8,743 nt of DNA from an uncultured Collinsella sp. (GCA_902488525.1 CABTWP010000064.1:1-8743), one strand, 5' to 3'; numbered from the stretch's first letter, positions 1 through 8,496 are shown. The notes: generated by a model not told the origin, from the sequence alone. Numbers and translations are program-made.

Positions 1-64
1 AGACGCGCCAGATTTAGGTTCTGGTGGGATTCCCGTGAAGGTTCGAGTCCTTTCGCCCGCACCA
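1..64 (+). tRNA. tRNA-Leu (TAG anticodon), 5' end outside window
   Basis: The 3' part of a class II tRNA is visible. The anticodon stem pairs 8-12 with 20-24 and holds a 7-nt loop (13-19) with anticodon TAG at 15-17, which reads CUA leucine codons. A long variable arm follows (GGG 26-28 with CCC 32-34), as expected for tRNA-Leu. The T arm pairs 37-41 with 49-53 around loop TTCGAGT (42-48). The 3' acceptor strand is 54-60, the discriminator is A61, and CCA is encoded at 62-64. The D arm and 5' acceptor strand lie before the window. The long variable arm and A discriminator both agree with leucine identity. Confidence 0.93.
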
Positions 65-72
65 ACGCACCT

Positions 73-100
73 GCGTCGGCTCCCGCCGTCGCGACTCTTT
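73..100 (+). terminator. Weak candidate terminator after tRNA-Leu
   Basis: Positions 73-80 pair with 85-92 around a 4-nt loop (8 positions, one T-T mismatch at 76/89). A short T-rich stretch (CTCTTTG, 95-101) follows. The place, directly after the tRNA, fits a terminator, but the T tract is short, so this is tentative. Confidence 0.35.
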
Positions 101-101
101 G

Positions 102-131
102 TTGCATAAAGGTACCAGCACCTCAGATAAG
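102..131 (+). promoter_or_regulatory. Candidate promoter for tig
   Basis: A possible -35 (TTGCAT, 102-107) lies 18 nt before a possible -10 (GATAAG, 126-131). Transcription would begin near 138, just ahead of the Shine-Dalgarno sequence at 144-149. Both boxes match the housekeeping consensus only partly, so readthrough from the tRNA remains possible. Confidence 0.3.
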
Positions 132-143
132 CTGGGCAGTATG

Positions 144-149
144 AGGAGG
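144..149 (+). promoter_or_regulatory. Ribosome binding site that fixes the tig start
   Basis: A full AGGAGG lies 6 nt before TTG at 156 and only 3 nt before GTG at 153. It overlaps the codons that would follow an ATG at 141, and that ATG has no site of its own upstream. This favours TTG 156 as the start. Confidence 0.75.
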
Positions 150-155
150 AACGTG

Positions 156-1454
156 TTGAACATCACCGCTTCTGACGTCAAGGACGCCAAGCTCACCGCT
201 ACGGTCACCATCCCGGCCGCCGACGTCGACGCCGCGATCAAGAAGGCCTACAAGGACACCGCCAAGAAGTACCGCTTCCCGGGCTTCCGCGCCGGCAAGG
301 CCCCCCGTCCGGTCATCGACTCTGCTCTTGGCGCCGAGGCTACCCTCGCTCAGGCCACCAACGACCTGATCGCCGCCAACGAGCCCGTCGTCCTCAACGA
401 GCTGGACATCGTCCCCACCAAGAACGGTGACTACAAGGAGCTCGACCTCGCCAAGGATCACGAGGACTACACCTACACCGTCGAGTTCTCCCTGCGTCCT
501 GCCGCTGAGCTCTCCTCCTTCGACGCCGTCGAGATCGAGATGCCTCCTGCGGAGGTCACCGAGTCCGAGATCAACAACCAGGTCGAGATGCTCCTCAACT
601 ACCGTGCCACCTTCGAGGACGTCGAGGGTCGCGCCGTCGAGGCCGAGGACTACGTTACCGTCGACCTCAAGGCCGTCGAGAACGCCGACAACTTCGCCGC
701 CGAGGGCCGCATGCTCATCGCCGGCAGCGACAGCAACCCTGCCGAGTTCAACGAGGCCCTGATCGGCGCCAACGTTGACGACGTCAAGACCGTCACCTGG
801 ACCGACGAGGTCGAGGAGGGCGAGGAGGCCGAGACCCACACCGTCGAGGTCACCGTCAAGGGCATCAAGGTCCGCAACACCCCCGAGCTCACCGACGAGC
901 TCGTCAAGTCCGACTTTGGCTTCGACAGCATCGATGCTATGCGCGACGCCATCAAGCTCGAGATTGAGCAGGACAAGGCTTCCCGCCTGCCGGCCGAGAA
1001 GGAGAACCGTTGCGTCTCCGCTCTCGCCGAGCGCCTGCAGCTCGACGAGATGGATGCCGACTACGAGCAGTCCGTCTTTGAGGAGCTTGGCCAGAACTTC
1101 CTGTCCAACCTCGCTGCCCGTGGCATGACGCTGGACACCTGGTTGCCCGCTTCCGGTCTGACCATGGAGCAGTTCATCGGCGACCTGCACAAGCAGGCCA
1201 ACGACGTTGCCCGTGAGTCCCTGGCGCTCGACGCTCTCGCCCGTGAGCTCAAGATCGAGGTCACCGAGGACGACATCAACGCCGAGTTCGAGAAGGCCGG
1301 CGTCAAGGACGTCGAGGCTTCCAAGGCTGAGTTCATCGCCGATGGCCGCATGCCTGCCGTCCGCGAGTCCATCCGTCGCTCCAAGGCCGTCGACCACCTG
1401 GTCGAGAACGCCAAGGTGACCGAGGTCGATGAGACCGCCAAGGACGCCGAGTAA
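156..1454 (+). CDS. tig: Trigger factor, ribosome-associated chaperone
   Basis: Trigger factor binds at the ribosomal exit tunnel and shields nascent chains. From TTG 156 the protein has 432 residues, the length of the E. coli protein. The N-terminal ribosome-binding domain carries the signature GFRAGKAP at residues 43-50, in the same place as the GFRKGK loop of E. coli. An FKBP-like domain follows (about 160-243), then an alpha-helical substrate-cradling domain to the end. The FKBP active-site segment is poorly conserved: where E. coli has a PGFE-type motif this protein has NPAEFNEAL (about 194-202), so prolyl isomerase activity may be weak (inference). The protein is very acidic. Codon use is strongly C-ending, as expected for a highly expressed gene. 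The start was chosen from the AGGAGG spacing; GTG 153 and ATG 141 are the alternatives. The gene sits before clpP-clpX, a common arrangement for protein quality-control genes. Confidence 0.95.
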   Translation: MNITASDVKDAKLTATVTIPAADVDAAIKKAYKDTAKKYRFPGFRAGKAPRPVIDSALGAEATLAQATNDLIAANEPVVLNELDIVPTKNGDYKELDLAKDHEDYTYTVEFSLRPAAELSSFDAVEIEMPPAEVTESEINNQVEMLLNYRATFEDVEGRAVEAEDYVTVDLKAVENADNFAAEGRMLIAGSDSNPAEFNEALIGANVDDVKTVTWTDEVEEGEEAETHTVEVTVKGIKVRNTPELTDELVKSDFGFDSIDAMRDAIKLEIEQDKASRLPAEKENRCVSALAERLQLDEMDADYEQSVFEELGQNFLSNLAARGMTLDTWLPASGLTMEQFIGDLHKQANDVARESLALDALARELKIEVTEDDINAEFEKAGVKDVEASKAEFIADGRMPAVRESIRRSKAVDHLVENAKVTEVDETAKDAE

Positions 1455-1470
1455 TTCTCGCCACCTTTCC

Positions 1471-1494
1471 CGCGAGCGCATGGATGCGCTCGTG
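1471..1494 (+). other. Hairpin after tig, possible weak terminator
   Basis: Positions 1473-1480 pair perfectly with 1485-1492 around loop TGGA, and the stem can be extended by two pairs (1471-1472 with 1493-1494, one of them G-U). It begins 17 nt after the tig stop codon. There is no T tract after it, so it is not a classic intrinsic terminator. It could protect the 3' end of the tig mRNA or act with other factors. Confidence 0.45.
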
Positions 1495-1530
1495 ATGGGG
1501 TAAAGTTATACACCGGTTATCCGGTTGCTT

Positions 1531-1571
1531 CGTACGGTGCCAGCCAATGCATAGCATGCGGGCACCGTACG
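1531..1571 (+). repeat. 11-bp inverted repeat in tig-clpP gap, possible terminator
   Basis: CGTACGGTGCC (1531-1541) pairs perfectly with 1561-1571. The 19-nt loop can form a small inner stem (GCAT 1549-1552 with ATGC 1556-1559). The following TTTATCT is a weak T tract. It may end tig transcription or form the clpP leader. A separate short dyad, ACCGG-TTAT-CCGGT, lies upstream at 1512-1525, and another, ACCAA-T-TTGGT, at 1582-1592. None matches the HrcA, HspR or CtsR operator consensus sequences. Confidence 0.5.
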
Positions 1572-1607
1572 TTTATCTAGAACCAATTTGGTCCGCAAGA
1601 GAGAAAT

Positions 1608-1611
1608 GGAG
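1608..1611 (+). promoter_or_regulatory. Ribosome binding site that favours the clpP start at 1618
   Basis: GGAG at 1608-1611 lies 6 nt before ATG 1618. In-frame ATG codons at 1606 and 1612 overlap or adjoin this site. Only a weak AAGAGAG (1597-1603) precedes ATG 1606, so 1618 is the better start. Confidence 0.5.
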
Positions 1612-1617
1612 ATGCGT

Positions 1618-2238
1618 ATGATCGCTAAGTTCGATTCCGCCCTCGTGCCATACGTTATCGAGCAGACGCCGCGCGGCGAGCGCAGCTACGATATCTATTC
1701 GCGCCTGCTCAACGACCGCATCATCTTCTTGGGCGAGGAGATCAACTCCGTCAGCGCCAACCTGGTCGTTGCCCAGCTGCTGCATCTTGAGAGCCAGGAT
1801 GCCGAGAAGGATATCTCGCTCTACATCAATTCGCCCGGCGGCGAGGTCTACTCCGGCCTGGCGATTCTGGACACTATGAACTTCATTAAGCCGCAGGTCT
1901 CGACCATCTGCGTCGGTATGGCCGCGTCTATGGCCGCTGTGCTGCTTTCGGCCGGCGCCAAGGGCAAGCGCTTCTGCCTGCCGCACTCCAAGGTTATGAT
2001 TCACCAGCCCAGCGGCGGTGCCCAGGGCCAGCAGACCGAGATCGAGATCGTGGCCGAGGAGATCAAGAAGACTCGCCGCGAGCTCAATCAGATCCTGTCC
2101 GATGCCTCGGGCCAGCCCATCGAGAAGGTCCAAGCCGACACCGAGCGCGACAACTACCTGACCGCTGCCGAGGCCCTCGACTACGGCCTGATCGACCGAA
2201 TCGTCACCTCGCGCGACCTCGCCGCGAAGGACGCCTAG
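1618..2238 (+). CDS. clpP: ATP-dependent Clp protease proteolytic subunit ClpP
   Basis: ClpP is a cytosolic serine peptidase that forms two stacked heptameric rings and degrades chains fed in by an AAA+ partner such as ClpX. From ATG 1618 it has 206 residues, close to the usual 195-210. The catalytic triad is complete: Ser104 within GMAASMA (100-106), His129 within MIHQP, and Asp178 within DTERDNYL. The spacings of 25 and 49 residues equal those in E. coli. The oxyanion-region motif NSPGGEV is at 71-77. The N-terminus is short and may hold only a brief propeptide. In-frame ATG 1606 and 1612 would add 4 or 2 residues. The gene ends one base before clpX, so the two are almost certainly cotranscribed and made together as protease and unfoldase. 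No second clpP paralogue is seen here. Confidence 0.97.
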   Translation: MIAKFDSALVPYVIEQTPRGERSYDIYSRLLNDRIIFLGEEINSVSANLVVAQLLHLESQDAEKDISLYINSPGGEVYSGLAILDTMNFIKPQVSTICVGMAASMAAVLLSAGAKGKRFCLPHSKVMIHQPSGGAQGQQTEIEIVAEEIKKTRRELNQILSDASGQPIEKVQADTERDNYLTAAEALDYGLIDRIVTSRDLAAKDA

Positions 2239-2239
2239 G

Positions 2240-3646
2240 ATGGCCGGTAACATGCAGGACAACTTTGACGAGAACGGCAACCCCATCCGCTGCTCCTTTT
2301 GCGGAAAAGAACAGGGCCAGGTTCGTCGCCTCGTAAAGGGCCCGACCAACATCTTTATCTGTGACGAGTGCGTCGCCGCCTGTTCCGAGATTCTGGAGGA
2401 GTCGCTGGCTTCGGACTTTATGGACGCGGCCCGCAACGGCAAGCTGCCGGGCTTCCTCAACGACCACGGCCAGGCTGCTGGGCAGCCCGCCGTGGACCCC
2501 GAGACCGAGGGCTTTGAGCTCGAGGACGACCGCCAGGTCATCACGCACGTGCCGACGCCGCACGAGATCTATGACGAGCTTTCGGCCTATGTCATGGGCC
2601 AGGAGGACGCCAAGCGTGCCATGTCGGTTGCCGTGTACAACCACTACCGCCGCGTCATCGAAGGTGGCGCTGCGCTTACGGCCTTTGACGACGGCTTGGA
2701 TTCGCAGCTCGACGATGATATGGACGAGGTGGAGCTCGCCAAGTCCAACATTTTGCTGCTCGGTCCCACCGGTACCGGTAAGACCCTGCTGGCCCAGACG
2801 CTCGCGCGCATCCTCGAGGTGCCGTTTGCCATAGCCGACGCCACCGCGCTCACCGAGGCTGGCTACGTTGGCGAGGACGTGGAGAACATCCTGCTCAAGC
2901 TCATCAACGCCGCCGACGGCGACATCGAGCGCGCGCAGGTGGGCATCATCTATGTGGACGAGATCGACAAGATCGCCCGCAAGGCCGAGAACCTCTCCAT
3001 CACCCGCGATGTTTCGGGTGAGGGCGTTCAGCAGGCGCTGCTTAAGATTCTTGAGGGCACGGTGGCAAGCGTTCCGCCCACCGGCGGCCGCAAGCATCCC
3101 CAGCAGGAGCTGCTGCAGATCGACACGACCAATATCCTGTTCATCTGTGGCGGTGCCTTTGTGGGCCTGGACAAGATCATCGCCGACCGCGTGGGCAACA
3201 AGGGCGTGGGCTTTAACTCCGAGATCGCCGGCCCTACCTCGGTCGACGAGAACGATCTGCTGCGCCAGGTGCTCCCGCAGGACCTCAACGCCTTTGGCAT
3301 GATTCCCGAGTTCGTTGGCCGTACGCCCGTCGTCACCCAGACGCAGGCACTCGACGAGGACGACTTGGTGTCGATCCTGACCGAGCCCAAGAACGCCGTG
3401 GTGCGCCAGTACCGCAAGATGTTCCAGCTCGAGGATGTTGAGCTTGAGTTTGAGGACGCAGCCCTGCACGAGATCGCCCGCATGGCGCTCGCCCGCAAGA
3501 CCGGCGCCCGAGGCCTGCGCGCCATCTGCGAAGACGTGCTGCAGCAGACGATGTTCGACCTCCCCAGCGAGGAAGGCGTAGCCAAGGTCGTCGTAACCGA
3601 AGCCTCCGTAAAGGGCGAAGAGCAGCCCCAGCGCATCTACGGCTAA
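2240..3646 (+). CDS. clpX: ClpX, AAA+ unfoldase of the ClpXP protease
   Basis: ClpX is a hexameric ATPase that recognises, unfolds and threads substrates into ClpP. The N-terminal zinc domain shows C18, C21, C41 and C44. The AAA+ core has Walker A GPTGTGKT (175-182), pore loop GYVG (208-211), Walker B IIYVDEID (236-243), the RKH pore loop (284-286), the arginine finger in EFVGR (R361), and sensor 2 GARGLR (422-427). The ClpP-docking loop reads VGF (323-325), a conservative change from the usual IGF or LGF. At 468 residues it is longer than the E. coli protein (424). Part of the excess is an acidic stretch before Walker A (about 143-166, with many Asp), and part a longer linker after the zinc domain. 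The start follows the clpP stop by one base, with AAGGA at 2227-2231 eight bases upstream, inside clpP. A strong terminator follows the gene. Confidence 0.97.
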   Translation: MAGNMQDNFDENGNPIRCSFCGKEQGQVRRLVKGPTNIFICDECVAACSEILEESLASDFMDAARNGKLPGFLNDHGQAAGQPAVDPETEGFELEDDRQVITHVPTPHEIYDELSAYVMGQEDAKRAMSVAVYNHYRRVIEGGAALTAFDDGLDSQLDDDMDEVELAKSNILLLGPTGTGKTLLAQTLARILEVPFAIADATALTEAGYVGEDVENILLKLINAADGDIERAQVGIIYVDEIDKIARKAENLSITRDVSGEGVQQALLKILEGTVASVPPTGGRKHPQQELLQIDTTNILFICGGAFVGLDKIIADRVGNKGVGFNSEIAGPTSVDENDLLRQVLPQDLNAFGMIPEFVGRTPVVTQTQALDEDDLVSILTEPKNAVVRQYRKMFQLEDVELEFEDAALHEIARMALARKTGARGLRAICEDVLQQTMFDLPSEEGVAKVVVTEASVKGEEQPQRIYG

Positions 3647-3667
3647 ACCAGCCTAAAACGTGCTTGC

Positions 3668-3704
3668 AAATAGCCTCCGACCACTTGCGGTCGGAGGCTA
3701 TTTT
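3668..3704 (+). terminator. Strong intrinsic terminator of clpP-clpX
   Basis: Positions 3668-3682 pair perfectly with 3689-3703 (15 bp; the first five pairs are A-T) around loop ACTTGC. The TTTT at 3701-3704 forms the tail. It starts 21 nt after the clpX stop. The A-rich left flank means it may also work on the opposite strand. It separates the clp operon from valS. Confidence 0.92.
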
Positions 3705-3747
3705 ATATATACGCAATAACCCCAACTACCTGTGTTATTCTGTGTGT

Positions 3748-3776
3748 TTGTTTAAGCCTCAGCGAAGTCATATCAG
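3748..3776 (+). promoter_or_regulatory. Candidate valS promoter
   Basis: TTGTTT (3748-3753) and TATCAG (3771-3776) are separated by exactly 17 nt. Each matches the housekeeping consensus in part (3 of 6 and 4 of 6). Transcription would start near 3783, about 15 nt before the long hairpin, which would then make up most of the valS 5' leader. The clp terminator just upstream means valS needs a promoter in this gap. Confidence 0.4.
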
Positions 3777-3797
3777 ACTGAAGTAATCGATACCTAA

Positions 3798-3910
3798 GGC
3801 GTGTCCGCCTGCTTGGTTTTCGTAGATTCCGCACGAGCCGAAGAGCACTAAATGTGCTCTTCGTGCGAGCCAGGACCTGACCGAGCGAAAACCAAGCAGG
3901 CGGACACGCC
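3798..3910 (+). repeat. Long structured hairpin element, copy 1, in the valS leader
   Basis: The outer stem pairs 3798-3822 with 3886-3910, 25 bp without a mismatch. Inside it lies a 44-nt core (3827-3870) with an inner hairpin: 3839-3848 pairs with 3854-3863 around loop TAAAT. An alternative pairing uses CGCACGA (3830-3836) with TCGTGCG (3861-3867) and bulges out GCCGA. The same core occurs on the other strand after valS (6679-6722), 39 of 44 identical, with two compensatory base-pair changes. The outer stem is unrelated in sequence between the copies. The element ends 8 nt before the valS Shine-Dalgarno sequence. It could be a structured RNA or a dispersed hairpin repeat. A Collinsella-1 RNA motif has been described from computational searches, but whether this is the same cannot be judged from sequence reading alone. 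Confidence 0.8.
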
Positions 3911-3929
3911 GGTGGGACGGGAGAGATAT

Positions 3930-6626
<2,697 letters not shown>

Positions 6627-6641
6627 GGTTTACTGGGGGAC

Positions 6642-6749
6642 GCGGTTTGGGGCATTGCTCGCTACTGCGAACAGTCCTGCTCGCACGAAGGCCACATTAA
6701 GTGGCCTTCGGCTCGTGCGGAACTTGTATCGAGCAAAGCCCCAAACCGC
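6642..6749 (-). repeat. Long structured hairpin element, copy 2, after valS (inverted)
   Basis: The outer stem pairs 6642-6661 with 6730-6749: 12 bp, one A-A mismatch (6654/6737), then 7 bp. The core, read on the minus strand from 6722 to 6679, matches the core of copy 1 at 39 of 44 positions. Its inner hairpin pairs 6686-6695 with 6701-6710 around a 5-nt loop. Relative to copy 1, the pair 6705/6691 changes from A-U to G-C and 6704/6692 from G-C to C-G, so pairing is kept. After the core both copies continue with a related AGGAC-TG segment. There is no T tract, and no minus-strand gene lies downstream, so a leader role for this copy is unlikely. It begins 15 nt after the valS stop. Confidence 0.8.
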
Positions 6750-6788
6750 TCCCATGGCGGTTACGGGGGCGTCCGCTGCCTGCCGGTT

Positions 6789-6810
6789 AGGGCCACTGGG
6801 TTGTGGCCTT
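6789..6810 (+). other. Small hairpin between valS and folC
   Basis: AGGGCCAC (6789-6796) pairs with GTGGCCTT (6803-6810), with one G-U pair, around loop TGGGTT. No T tract follows. GGCCAC/GTGGCC is also the inner stem of the element at 6691-6707, so the two hairpins could exchange strands. The rest of the 279-bp valS-folC gap shows no coding region. Confidence 0.4.
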
Positions 6811-6850
6811 GAGCTCGCTGCAAGCGGATAAAGGCTGATATTGTCAACGC

Positions 6851-6885
6851 GAGGGGCTCATTCTTTTTGATGAGCCTCTTTTTCT
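6851..6885 (+). terminator. Intrinsic terminator just before folC
   Basis: GAGGGGCTCAT (6851-6861) pairs with ATGAGCCTCTT (6870-6880), with two G-U pairs, around an 8-nt loop. A TTTTT run (6879-6883) follows. It would stop transcripts from valS. The folC Shine-Dalgarno sequence begins only 6 nt after it, leaving almost no room for a separate folC promoter. Readthrough or attenuation into folC is therefore likely. Confidence 0.75.
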
Positions 6886-6905
6886 GTTATGGGGGACTTT
6901 GGGTT

Positions 6906-8249
6906 ATGGCTAAGCGTTCTGGGTCGTATTCTGTGCCGTTCTCGTTTGAGTTGCTTTCGTTTGATGAGGCTGTTGGGCTTGCTGCTGATACGGGGCGGAT
7001 TTCTGGGGATGCTGGGCCTCTGCTTGAGACGGTTGTCGATATGCTCGATGAGCTGGGGCGTCCGGACGAGTACTTTGATTGCATTCAGGTTGCCGGTACC
7101 AATGGCAAGACTTCGACGACGCGTTTTTCGGCTGCCATTCTTCGTGGTGAGGGACTCAAGACCGCGCTGTATACGTCGCCGCAGCTGGTGCGCTATCCCG
7201 AGCGCATGGAGGTCGATGGGTGCATTGTGAGCGACGAGGCGTTTGCCCGTGGCGTTTCGGCAGCTGTCGAGGCGGGGCGCCGCGTGAATGCGCACCGTGT
7301 GTCGGCGGGGGAGCGCGCCTATACCATCACACCGTTTGACCTGCTGACGGCTGCCGCGCTGGTGGTGTTTGCCGAGGCTGCAGTGGACGTTGCTGTGCTC
7401 GAGGTCGGCATGGGCGGCCGTTGGGACGCCACGAGTGCGACCGATCCCGTCGCCGTTGCCATCACCGGCATCGGGCTCGACCACACGCGCATCCTGGGCG
7501 ACACGCTCGAGGCCATTGCGGGGGAGAAGGCTGCCGTCATCAAGCCCGGGCGCTTGGTTGTGCTGGGCGAGGGCACGCACGAGCCGAGCGTTCAGCGCGT
7601 GATGGATGCCCGTTGCCGCGAGTGCGGCGTTGTGCCGCTCGTGGTGAGCCATACGACGACCAAGGTGCCGGCGCATGTAGGCGATACGGTTGAGTTTAGC
7701 TGCACCACGCCGCGTGCGATCTATACGTCGAGCATGGTCAAGCCGGCCTATCAGCCGCAGAATGCCGCGTGCGCGATTATGCTGTGCGAGGGCTATCTGG
7801 GCCGCGAGCTCGACCATGACAAGCTCGATGCGTCGCTTATGGGCTGCCCCACGCCGGGCCGATTTGATGTGCTGGGAACCGATCCGCTCAAGCTGATCGA
7901 TGCCTGCCATAACCCCCAGAGCTGCGAGAACTTTGTGAGCGCACTGGACGAGATCGATCCGTGCGTGGAGAACCGCCCCACGCTGCTGTGTGCCGCGCTG
8001 GCCGACAAGGACGTGGCGGGCATCGTCGACGTGCTGATCCCGGCTTTCCCGCGCGTGGTCGTGACCCAGACCGATTCCGATCGCGCCTTGCCGGCAGAGG
8101 AGCTCGCCGCCCTGGTGGACGCCGATAAGCTTGCGGGCGTATACCCGAGCGTGTCCGAGGCCCTCGCTGCCTTCGATGCCGCAGGCGAGCCCTTCGTAGC
8201 AGCCGGTACCATCACTCTAGCCGGCGAAGTTGCCGGCCTGCTTCGCTAA
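6906..8249 (+). CDS. folC: Folylpolyglutamate synthase / dihydrofolate synthase
   Basis: FolC is a cytosolic Mur-ligase-type enzyme that uses ATP to add glutamate to folates; many bacterial forms also make dihydrofolate from dihydropteroate. It has 447 residues, within the family range of about 420-450. The P-loop is GTNGKTST (64-71). Further family motifs are the segment EVGMGGRWDATS (166-177), GLDHTRILGDTLEAIAGEKA (190-209) with the probable carbamylated Lys208, PGRF (317-320) and DACHNP (332-337), which stands for the usual DGAHNP. ATG 6906 was chosen because GGGGGA (6891-6896) lies 9 nt upstream; an in-frame ATG at 6870 falls within the terminator stem and is unlikely. The first 60 or so codons end mostly in T or G, whereas the last ones favour C and A. 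valS-folC adjacency is common in Gram-positive bacteria. Whether it has one or both activities cannot be told from the sequence. Confidence 0.95.
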   Translation: MAKRSGSYSVPFSFELLSFDEAVGLAADTGRISGDAGPLLETVVDMLDELGRPDEYFDCIQVAGTNGKTSTTRFSAAILRGEGLKTALYTSPQLVRYPERMEVDGCIVSDEAFARGVSAAVEAGRRVNAHRVSAGERAYTITPFDLLTAAALVVFAEAAVDVAVLEVGMGGRWDATSATDPVAVAITGIGLDHTRILGDTLEAIAGEKAAVIKPGRLVVLGEGTHEPSVQRVMDARCRECGVVPLVVSHTTTKVPAHVGDTVEFSCTTPRAIYTSSMVKPAYQPQNAACAIMLCEGYLGRELDHDKLDASLMGCPTPGRFDVLGTDPLKLIDACHNPQSCENFVSALDEIDPCVENRPTLLCAALADKDVAGIVDVLIPAFPRVVVTQTDSDRALPAEELAALVDADKLAGVYPSVSEALAAFDAAGEPFVAAGTITLAGEVAGLLR

Positions 8250-8263
8250 CCCATCCCCTCAGC

Positions 8264-8330
8264 AGTTGCGGTGAAATACGGACTGTTTTACAAGCCAGAA
8301 GCCTCAAACAGTCCGTATATCACCGCAACT
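8264..8330. repeat. Long inverted repeat after folC, no core element
   Basis: Positions 8264-8274 pair with 8320-8330 (11 bp), then comes one A-A mismatch (8275/8319), then 8276-8288 pairs with 8306-8318 (13 bp). The loop is 17 nt (8289-8305). It starts 15 nt after the folC stop. There is no T tract, so it is not a standard intrinsic terminator, though it may end or protect the folC transcript. It resembles the outer stems around valS, including the lone A-A mismatch of copy 2, but lacks the 44-nt core. Confidence 0.75.
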
Positions 8331-8369
8331 CAAAAGCCCCGTCCTAAATTAGCTGCGCTTGGGTGCCCG

Positions 8370-8398
8370 TTTACGAAACCATTTATGCCGCTTAACCT
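8370..8398 (+). promoter_or_regulatory. Candidate promoter for the secreted protein gene
   Basis: TTTACG (8370-8375) and TAACCT (8393-8398) are 17 nt apart, a modest match to the housekeeping consensus. CATATT at 8403-8408 is another possible -10. This stretch is AT-richer than its surroundings, which supports a promoter here, but the exact boxes are uncertain. Confidence 0.3.
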
Positions 8399-8431
8399 AT
8401 AGCATATTGCAAACCTCCATTGGCGAAGGAT

Positions 8432-8483
8432 ACGCTCAACTTAACTTGCCAATCGGACCTGTGCTGTTTGGTCCGTTGAGCGT
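8432..8483 (+). promoter_or_regulatory. Two-part hairpin in the 5' leader of the secreted protein gene
   Basis: ACGCTCAAC (8432-8440) pairs perfectly with GTTGAGCGT (8475-8483). Within it, GGACC (8455-8459) pairs with GGTCC (8470-8474), stacked directly on the outer stem on the 3' side, with a 13-nt bulge on the 5' side. The structure ends 3 nt before the GGGAGGA ribosome binding site (8487-8493), so it could affect translation. It does not match a riboswitch class known to the annotator. Confidence 0.45.
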
Positions 8484-8496
8484 GTCGGGAGGAAAC

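Noticed and set aside
141..155. Upstream ATG start for tig
   Set aside because: The Shine-Dalgarno sequence lies after this ATG and no site precedes it; TTG 156 also gives the usual family length.
123..1481. 452-codon open frame on the minus strand opposite tig
   Set aside because: The same antisense effect: the translation is dominated by Leu, Val, Gly and Asp and shows no known domain.
3911..3929. GGTGGGACGGG before valS resembling a T-box sequence
   Set aside because: The ACC that should follow TGGN is not there, no stem I with specifier loop is seen, and the long perfect hairpin does not fit a T-box leader. The GGGAG is simply the ribosome binding site.
3852..3929. 26-codon N-terminal extension of valS
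   Set aside because: It begins within the loop of the leader hairpin with no ribosome binding site, and the residues are unlike ValRS N-termini.
7576..7587. 12-nt match inside folC to the start of the hairpin core (CGCACGAGCCGA)
   Set aside because: It encodes part of the FolC protein (T-H-E-P), the pairing partner strand is missing, and a chance match is plausible at this GC content.
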